A stretch of 64,000 bases of DNA from Polytrichum commune. Taxonomy: Eukaryota > Streptophyta > Polytrichopsida > Polytrichales > Polytrichaceae. The stretch is from assembly GCA_950295325.1 (NCBI GenBank), contig OX485809.1, forward strand, positions 29,574,001-29,638,000. Reading direction: 5' to 3'. The notes under the pieces are model-generated. The model made no database searches and was not told the DNA's origin. It saw nothing but the letters and a program-made list of their open reading frames with translations. Positions within the stretch are counted from its first letter, which is position 1. Each line of letters starts with the position of its first letter. Shown one piece after another: positions 58,058 through 64,000 of the stretch. The position numbers and the translations under genes are program-made.

Positions 58058-58339
58058 ATGGTGGACGATGTAGAGAGGACACCCGTGAGGCCGAAGAGAA
58101 GACGTAGGAAAGCTTTGTATTTTACTTCCGAGAAAAAGAGGTTCAGCCTGAGTATGGGAAAGAAGAATGCAAATAAGGAAGGGAAAAGAAACTTGTTGAA
58201 TACGGTAGAAGAAACTGTGAAGACACTGGATTTTGATGCGATGGAGGATGATGAAGGTGCAAAGAGCAAAGAAGATGTAGACGATCGTATATCAAAGTCC
58301 GAATTGAAGACGGGTTCAAAGAAGACGGCAAACAAAAAG
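58058..58339 (+). pseudogene. Exon 1 of the ParB-methyltransferase gene
   Basis: 94 codons ending in phase 0 at AAAAAG before GTAAGT. Lys/Arg-rich with an N-terminal PKRRRRK nuclear-localisation-like run and an acidic middle. Joining to GAC at 60188 keeps the frame across the long intron, which supports the gene model. Confidence 0.65.
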
Positions 58340-58429
58340 GTAAGTCAGTTCAACATTCACATAATTTGATAGTGCATAAGTTATAAGTTAGGACGGAGAA
58401 CCTTGTACGTTCACTCACATGTCATGTAG

Positions 58430-58765
58430 TATCAATTTATAGAGGTTATAAATTGGAGAGAAGAAACCCTATACATTAATGCACATGGTATATAACAGGA
58501 ATTTAGGAAGGCTAGAAGTCAGGAGGAGAACGCACAGGGTTTATAAGAACAACTTAGGAGGTGAGAAGTTGGAAGGTAAAACCCTGTACGTTAACGCACA
58601 GGGTTTATAAGAGCAACTTAGGGAGGCCAAAAGTTGGGAGCTAAAACCATGTGCGTTAACGCACATGCTTTGTGATAGCAACTTAGGAAGGCCAAAAGGT
58701 GGGAGGAGAAACCCTGTGCGTTAACGCACAGGGTTTGTAAGAGCAACTTAGGAGGCAAAAAGTTG
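58430..58765. repeat. About 65-bp tandem repeat with GTTAAC palindromes, P3a
   Basis: About five units with AGCAACTTAGGAAGGCCAAA and a palindrome around GCGTTAACGC (perfect at 58711-58734, imperfect at 58581-58604 and 58648-58667). It lies in the first intron of the ParB-methyltransferase gene. Confidence 0.8.
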
Positions 58766-59200
58766 GGAGGTCAAACGACTAGAAGAGCCCAAAAGTAAAA
58801 CAAATATCTATTGTATAAATTTAAATCAATGTTCAGAGCGTAGGAGCAAAAAAACTATTCAAAACGGGGTTAGAATGCAAGAAATGAGAAATATGTCTAC
58901 TCAAGTATTCATGCAATATGTTATAGGAGCTAGAAAATAACACAAAATAACATAATTTTTTTCTTGCCCCGAAACCCAAAATCTACGAGGTGGCCCAAAA
59001 CAAGGAAATAGATAGAAGAATGAGAAAAGAAAATGATTTCAAACCAAAACAACATATCAGAAGAATTTGTAGCTACGGAAATTTAAATAATATAGCATAT
59101 TTTTGTGTTTTTTTTGGACCCCATTAGCATTTTTTCCAGATTTAAAAGTTTTGGCAAATCTACCAATTCCAGACTCGGCCCTGGAATTTTAAATTCATGT
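58766..59200. other. Intron sequence without visible features
   Basis: AT-rich part of the first intron. No coding or repeat structure is recognised. Confidence 0.4.
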
Positions 59201-59297
59201 CTAGGCCCTGTGCGTTAACGCACAGGGTCTATGCGCTAATGCACAGTGGCCTCAAAGTCGCCAGCGCAGACCCTATGCGTTAACGCACAGGGTCTAC
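59200..59297. repeat. GTTAAC palindrome cluster P3b
   Basis: Two strong palindromes centred on GCGTTAACGC (59206-59229 and 59268-59294) with an imperfect one between them (GCGCTAATGC). Confidence 0.8.
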
Positions 59298-59526
59298 GCT
59301 AGCAACTTTCTAACGGCTATGCGGGGCCACGAAGAGCCACGCTAAATATGGCTGCAGGGACGAGTAGTATAAATTGCCACACCTCCAAAGCATTCAGTCT
59401 TTTTTCTTTCATCTGTCGGACCTGAGCTCGTCGCTGCAAGCTCTCTCATCTACAGGTGCAGTACAAGGTTTGTTTGCACTTTCGTGATGACTCGGTAATT
59501 GCGCATAATCAGGCGTAAATTGCGGT

Positions 59527-59915
59527 CAGTTTGGGTCGTTCGACCCAAACTGTGAGTATGGTTTGGGTAGAACGACCCAAACTGTCTACCTAGTTTGGGT
59601 CGAACGACCCAAACTGTCTACCTAGTTTGGATCGAACGACCCAAACTGTGAGCATGGTTTGGGTCGCTTGACCCAAACTGTGAGCGTGGTTTGGGTCGTT
59701 CAATCCAAACTGTTTGCCTAGTTTGGGTCGAACGACCCAAACTGTCTGCCTAGTTTGGGTCGAATGACCCAAACCACGCTCATAGTTTGGATCGAGCGAC
59801 CCAAACCACGCGCAGAAAGTTTGGGTCGTTCGACCCAAACTGGCTATAGGCGATTTGGGTCGCTCGACCCAAACTTTCTGCATGGGCAGTTTGGGTCGCT
59901 CGATCCAAACCTCGC
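59527..59915. repeat. Inverted-repeat array P2 in the ParB-methyltransferase intron
   Basis: About twelve units of the same inverted repeat as array P1 (GTTTGGGTCG-NN-CGACCCAAAC) with 2-nt centres AA, TT, CT, AG or AT. The period is about 31-33 bp. Translated frames here are mere repeats (VWVERPK, FGSLDPN) and are not genes. Confidence 0.87.
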
Positions 59916-59946
59916 GCCTAACTTTGGTAGACCTGTAGTTGGACAC

Positions 59947-59978
59947 ACAGACCCTGTGCGTTAACGCACAGGGTCTGT
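59947..59978. repeat. Perfect 32-bp palindrome P3c
   Basis: A perfect 32-bp palindrome centred on GCGTTAACGC, with outer arms ACAGACCCTGT and its complement. It is about 210 bp upstream of exon 2. Confidence 0.88.
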
Positions 59979-60187
59979 CCTTGCAGTTTTGGGGTGAGCG
60001 GCCACCATAATCGTACAATATTTGAAGGTGCAATTGGCAGTGTCTAGAATAATTTTTGTCATTCTTCCATGTGTTCGTGGTATTATGTTGTTATTGTTGT
60101 TGCTATTGCTGATGTTTTTGTAATGTTATTGCTAATGTATTGGTACTGGTTTTGAAATATTTATGAAATTTATTTCATTTGTTTTAG

Positions 60188-60914
60188 GACCAATCAATGG
60201 ATTTGGAGATAACGACTCCTATTTCTACTGATGATGATTCCACCTTGCATTCAACTCAAGATCGTCCATCTCAACAAGTTCATCATCATCAGGACATATC
60301 GTCAAATCTTCATAATAAGAAAAATAAGAAAATAAATGAATCCCTCGATGATTTTGATTCGGATGAAGATAATGATGGTGATAATAAAATTTATCAAGAG
60401 AAAGTGTAGGAGCTTACGAACAAACGAAAGCTCAATTCCACTTCCACAATTTCCTCAATCCGTGCTGGACCTAATGCTCGCTTGCGTGTACCTTTATGTC
60501 GCATGGTTCCTATGCCGATTGTGCGTCCTGCTTTGAAGGGTGACATTACTAAATTGGAGGCTGATTTTTTCAATGGTTATCGTGATGGTGACCGTGTGTT
60601 TTATATATCTGCCACCGATTCTAAGGGAAACTTTCAATTCGTGGATGATGAGGTTCGCGCATCTTGGAGCCCAAATTGGGCTCAAGCCAATTCCCTGTTT
60701 GAATCTCAATTGGATACAGATTTGTCATTGACGTCATACAAGAACAAGATGTTTTTTATATGGGATGGAAATCACAGATTTTTTGCTTGGAAAAATTATA
60801 TTGACCGTATATATACCGAAGATTATGAACGTCATGTCTTTGTGGATTCTATCATTTTGGCGCCCGAGCCTGACAACATTCCAAGTTTGTTGACTCCTAT
60901 ACATGACATCAACA
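60188..60914 (+). pseudogene. ParB-like exon
   Basis: Starts DQSMDLEITTP after a TTTTAG acceptor. There is an acidic Asp/Asn/Gln-rich region (residues about 1-70 of the exon) with an in-frame TAG at 60407-60409, then a folded-looking domain from about 60500: VPLCRMVPMPIVRPALKGDI, DRVFYISATDSKG, and WDGNHRFFAWKNY at about 60762-60800. The last matches the ParB/sulfiredoxin-like G-N/H-H-R-x-x-A signature. It ends near HDINK at a weak GTATTG donor. Confidence 0.65.
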
Positions 60915-61305
60915 AGTATTGTTCTAACCTATTATTTTACACTTATTTCTAGTTTATATTTTTTTCCAAATTATTTCATCATGAATCTAATCAATTTAAT
61001 GTTTTTTTCAAATCAACCGAAAATTCTCACGTATCCACCAATTTGGTGCATACTTTATATCAGATGCAAAGTATTGGCACCATGCCTTTGATTTCTTCAG
61101 AAAGCAACTGGATCCAAAGAGTTATAAACGATGTGAGGAGAAGTCCGTCGAAACTTGGTATTCTTTTACACGACCAATTTTTTTGGATTACATGTACAGT
61201 GTAAGTTCTTCTACCATTGCTAATATGTGCCTTATGTTTATTCATCTTCATTTTACATTACATCTATATGTACTTATAAATATTGATTTTTATTTTATTT
61301 TTCAG

Positions 61306-61920
61306 CAAGAACTTGCTGAGGCTAGCGATATTGCTCTCAACCAGTACAATGAAACTCATCCTCTTAAACGGACATGAGACGGAATTTCAAAAGCAATGTC
61401 CGCAGCTGTCAACAAAAAACGTGCAATGTTATCTTCTAGTTTTATGAAACAACTAGCAATTGCCGACATCAACCTTACCTCTGCTTTCCTTGAAGAAGTT
61501 AAGCACCATTGGGGTTCATTTTCGGTGCCTGAAATGCTACAAGAAAAACTTCATCGTGTTGCTGTCAGTAATGTGGATGCAGAAGTCAAAGTTGGATGGC
61601 TCAAGCTTTGGAATGGCAATAGATTTGACAAAGATGCATTGCATTTTCCAAAATCGCCCCTCTCTGATTCTGCACTTGATGGTTGGTTATCAAAGTCTAC
61701 ATATTGGGCACAGTTGGAAAAAAAAGCTATCGAAGAGCTTCAAAGTATTCTTTCATCTCCTCTTCAGTTGCCTGCAGATGTGCCTACTCTCTCCGAGTAT
61801 ATCCAAACCTGGAAGTTTGCGGCTTTCAATTCAATATTCTATCGTGAATTCCAAAGCGGAAAAGTTAAAAAACACAACGGTTGGGATGAGCAACCTAATG
61901 TTGATCTTGCTATGAAACGT
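61306..61920 (+). pseudogene. Middle exon of the ParB-methyltransferase gene
   Basis: Starts QELAEASDIALNQYNE after a TTTTTCAG acceptor; TGA at 61375 interrupts; it continues ISKAMSAAVNKKRAMLSSSF and a helical region with ADVPTLSEYIQTWKF. No catalytic motif is recognised. The preceding exon (about 61009-61200) reads FGAYFISDAKYWHHAFDFF to LDYMYS before GTAAGT. Confidence 0.6.
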
Positions 61921-62021
61921 GTATTATACATGTACAACCTAATCTTATTATTTCTTTTATTTCTTTTATTCCATTTGTCAAATTGTCATAGAATATTTGA
62001 CTAACAATATTTTGTGTGTAG

Positions 62022-62661
62022 GTATTTTCGATATGTTTTGATTCCACATAAATGCGTTATAAAGGAACCTCATTTTTTCCCAAATTGGCGTAACACTGGT
62101 GCAAGAGATTCATGCATGTTCACTACTGAGATTTGTTTGGATTGGTCGCTCCCATACTATGAGGATTGTGGTTGGTATCTTGATTGTCCTAAGGATGCAT
62201 GTCCGTCAAGTGAGAAGACAATCCGTCAGATAAATTATGCTAAAAATGTGGATCCTCGTGATACTGCAATTTTGTAAGCACAAATTGTGCAACTTAAACT
62301 TAAAGAGCCAGAACCAAAAGAGACAAAACGTCGTAAGAAGAAACATGTTCCTGAAACCAAAATACAAGGTCAATCGGAAATTTCACAACATGAAGAATTG
62401 CTTGTTCTTTCCAATGATTTGGATAAGAATCCACTTGGAGGCGAAAGTTCAAAGTCTGGGTGCGATGTATTGGAATTTCATTACTCCAGCACCTATGACG
62501 CTATTCATCGTGCGCCAACGGATATTTTGAGAAAAGAGTTATTCATACTAAAGAACTTTCTCACGCTCTCGTTTGCTCGATCTACTGCTGTCAAGAACAA
62601 GTCTGAAGGGGTGGATGTAGGCCCTCCTGAGTAGATCCAATTACGGGAATTTATTAAAAAC
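62022..62661 (+). pseudogene. Cys-containing exon of the ParB-methyltransferase gene
   Basis: Reads YFRYVLIPHKCVIKEPHFFP, then CGWYLDCPKDACPSSEK, a possible small metal site. After the stop at 62275 comes a basic stretch (KETKRRKKKHVPE) and an acidic-to-aromatic region (YSSTYDAIHRAPTDILRKEL). A second stop (62632) precedes a GTAAGT donor. Confidence 0.6.
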
Positions 62662-62755
62662 GTAAGTATTATTGTTTTGGTATTTTCTCTAATGTTCTTA
62701 CTTTCATTTGGGTTTTATTTTGTGTCTTATATTGTGATATGTTGTGGTATTTCAG

Positions 62756-63651
62756 TTCAATGACAATCGCGAATTTCATGTCATGGGAAGTCCGACTCCC
62801 TTTGCCGTTGACTTGGTTTTTCTCCAATTTCCCGACGGTCTTGACTTCAACCTCTCCAATAGACCTGCTGAAATTCCTCTTTAGAATAAATATAACAAGA
62901 ACTGGATGGTTGCAACAATGTCCTTGTGCAAGTCCATCTTGTCTGATGATGGCGTCCTCATAGTATTTTCTGCTATCGATATGCAAACCAAGAAGGTTTT
63001 GAATTCAACCTTACACAACGGCAACATGAAAGTTCTTAGGACTTTTATTTGCCTCAATTCGTACATGGTGTTCAAGGATCCGGAGTCTCCAACCTACACC
63101 GTAAGTATAACACATCACAATTGTTTCTATTTAATTATTTTGGTGTTATTTGCATTGTATATAGTTTTAACACAATTTACATTTTTTTGTAGACTCCGGC
63201 ATTTATGGCTCATGTCTTGGTAAGGGATTTTACTACCACAAAATCCACGAGACAACCAAATTCCACTTTTTTTGGCACTGGATTGAAAAGCAAAAACTTG
63301 CTTTTCAATTTTGTGGATGAAAAAAACATGCTTCTTCAAAAATCGAGAAGACCTTGGAGGGGGCCATATCAAAAATCGCCGCGTTTTTTTTCAAGATCTT
63401 ATTGAATTGTTTACACCATCGAATGGACGCGTTGTTGATTTGACATGTTCCACTGGAGCTTCTATCCTAGCAACACGCGCATGTGGCAGGCATCTTCTTG
63501 CATTTGAGGGTGATAATGACATGTTTTAGCACATATTGAAACCGCTTTTGGAAAACATTTTGAAAGAGGGGTCATCTAAGAAGAATATACAAGATCTCAC
63601 AAAAGAAGATGATGACCTCTCGGATGAGGAGATGCTTGAATTTGAGTGTGA
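62756..63651 (+). pseudogene. Methyltransferase catalytic exons
   Basis: Exon 62756-63100 has VDLVFLQFPDGLD followed about 30 residues later by WMVATMSLCKSILSDDGVLIVF, the strand-helix-strand expected after motif IV in N4-cytosine/N6-adenine methyltransferases. Exon 63193-63651 has RFFQDLIELFTPSNGRVVDL and TCSTGASILATRACGRHLLA, the motif X/I region. The usual (D/N/S)PP(Y/F/W) is replaced by LQFP. Stops at 62883 and 63526 and the T-run slip disable this copy. Confidence 0.65.
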
Positions 63652-63759
63652 GTAAGTCTTAATACAATAAATTTTTATTCAATTCATTCGTTTCATTCAA
63701 TTCATTGGTTCATTTTTATTTCTTCACATTATTTACATGTTTCATTGATTTGATTTCAG

Positions 63760-64000
63760 GAATACGATTGGAAAGAGGACATGTCTCCCGTTTTGGGCAC
63801 ATAGACAATTCCTACGAAGTCCAAGCCGTAGTCCGCGTCTCCCATCATATGCCGAGAATGTTGCAATTGCAATGTTGAATCTCGAAGATTCGGATCCAAA
63901 TGAAGAATCTTGCTATAGTTCCAAAATCAATTCGCAATGCAAAGGTGCTCGAATATATATAGATGATGAGGCAAAAGATAGTTTCATGTCTAGTGCTACT
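63760..64000 (+). pseudogene. Last visible exon, cut by the window edge
   Basis: An open frame from a TTTCAG acceptor to the window end: NTIGKRTCLPFWAHRQFLR, a Ser/Pro/Arg run, then acidic DSDPNEES. Phase 2/1 joining with 63651 is consistent. No domain is recognised; it is probably a C-terminal tail of the methyltransferase protein. Confidence 0.55.

Larger units (their letters stand above)
58058..64000 (+). pseudogene. ParB-like domain plus amino-methyltransferase gene, 3' end outside window
   Basis: Eight plus-strand exons: 58058-58339, 60188-60914, about 61009-61200, 61306-61920, 62022-62661, 62756-63100, 63193-63651 and 63760 onwards; most junctions have GTAAGT-type donors and T-rich AG acceptors in matching phase. 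The N-terminus is basic (RPKRRRRK). Exon 2 holds a ParB-like motif WDGNHRFFAWKNYI. Exons 6-7 hold DLVFLQFPDG, in the position of amino-methyltransferase motif IV, and later VVDLTCSTGASILATRACGR with FEGDND, the SAM-binding motif I. Motif IV before motif I is the permuted (beta) order. In-frame stops occur at 60407, 61375, 62275, 62632, 62883 and 63526, with a one-base slip in a T run near 63387. The exon 3 acceptor and the exon 4/5 phase are unclear. Confidence 0.65.

Noticed and set aside
59590-60033. The 147-residue minus-strand frame as a repeat protein
   Set aside because: It is a translation of inverted-repeat array P2; the VWVERPK and GSLDPN repeats come from the DNA palindromes and lie inside an intron.
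55605-63528. Reassigned genetic code (stops read as Gln) or RNA editing restoring codons
   Set aside because: TAG, TAA and TGA all occur, frameshifts are also present, and the same gene pair uses normal structure otherwise. Editing of this kind is known in plant organelles, whereas this is intron-containing nuclear-type sequence. Simple decay explains it.
62756-63651. MT-A70 (METTL3/METTL4-like) assignment
   Set aside because: There is no DPPW motif, and the SAM motif (DLTCSTGAS) differs. A broader amino-methyltransferase call is safer.

Overview
The window looks like a repeat-dense nuclear segment of a plant-type genome, most likely a seed-free land plant (fern, lycophyte or bryophyte; the lineage is an inference). 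The evidence is nested Ty3/gypsy LTR retrotransposons with plant-type primer-binding sites, many solo LTRs with 5-bp target-site duplications (TSDs), a tRNA-derived SINE, and intron-containing genes with GTAAGT donors and T-rich AG acceptors. There is no bacterial operon and no tRNA or rRNA gene. Almost every coding region is broken. I could run no database search, so family names rest on motifs read by eye.

About 1-43.4 kb is dominated by one chromodomain-bearing gypsy family ('family A', coding on the minus strand; LTR about 975 bp, ends TGTCGC/GCGACA). Decayed internal regions lie at 1-2308, 16397-24184, 27071-32091 and 33065-38251. They share LTRs head to tail, and solo LTRs are scattered through the window. 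In every internal copy the reverse-transcriptase core is missing and an RNase H-coding segment of about 230 bp is tandemly amplified. Inside one family A LTR sits a structurally complete family B gypsy element (5475-15945, TSD CTGAT), with a PBS matching tRNA-Gly and a SINE in its 5' LTR. Two nearly identical CCGGA-rich family C solo LTRs (24950-26869 and 44593-46504) have different TSDs and are recent. Two family D solo LTRs lie at 16685-18789 and 52046-55017.

About 40.2-49.7 kb holds a short exon-like island, a hairpin-containing satellite of about 88 bp, a family B-related LTR region and a 35-bp tandem repeat.

About 50-64 kb is the most unusual part. Two divergent, intron-containing genes start about 0.5 kb apart. 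The leftward gene (57533 to about 50685) encodes a large protein with a MULE-like, RNase H-fold transposase-like core and a SWIM-type C-terminus. The rightward gene (58058 to beyond 64000) encodes a protein with a ParB-like domain followed by a permuted amino-methyltransferase domain. Both genes carry arrays of the same inverted-repeat motif (GTTTGGGTCG, 2 nt, CGACCCAAAC) in introns. The rightward gene's first intron also holds near-perfect palindromes centred on GCGTTAACGC. Several in-frame stops and two or more frameshifts mark this copy as decayed. A second, truncated copy of the transposase-like gene lies at 3935-4946. I propose, as inference, a DNA transposon or other mobile locus that encodes its own DNA-binding/methylation protein; its termini are not identified.
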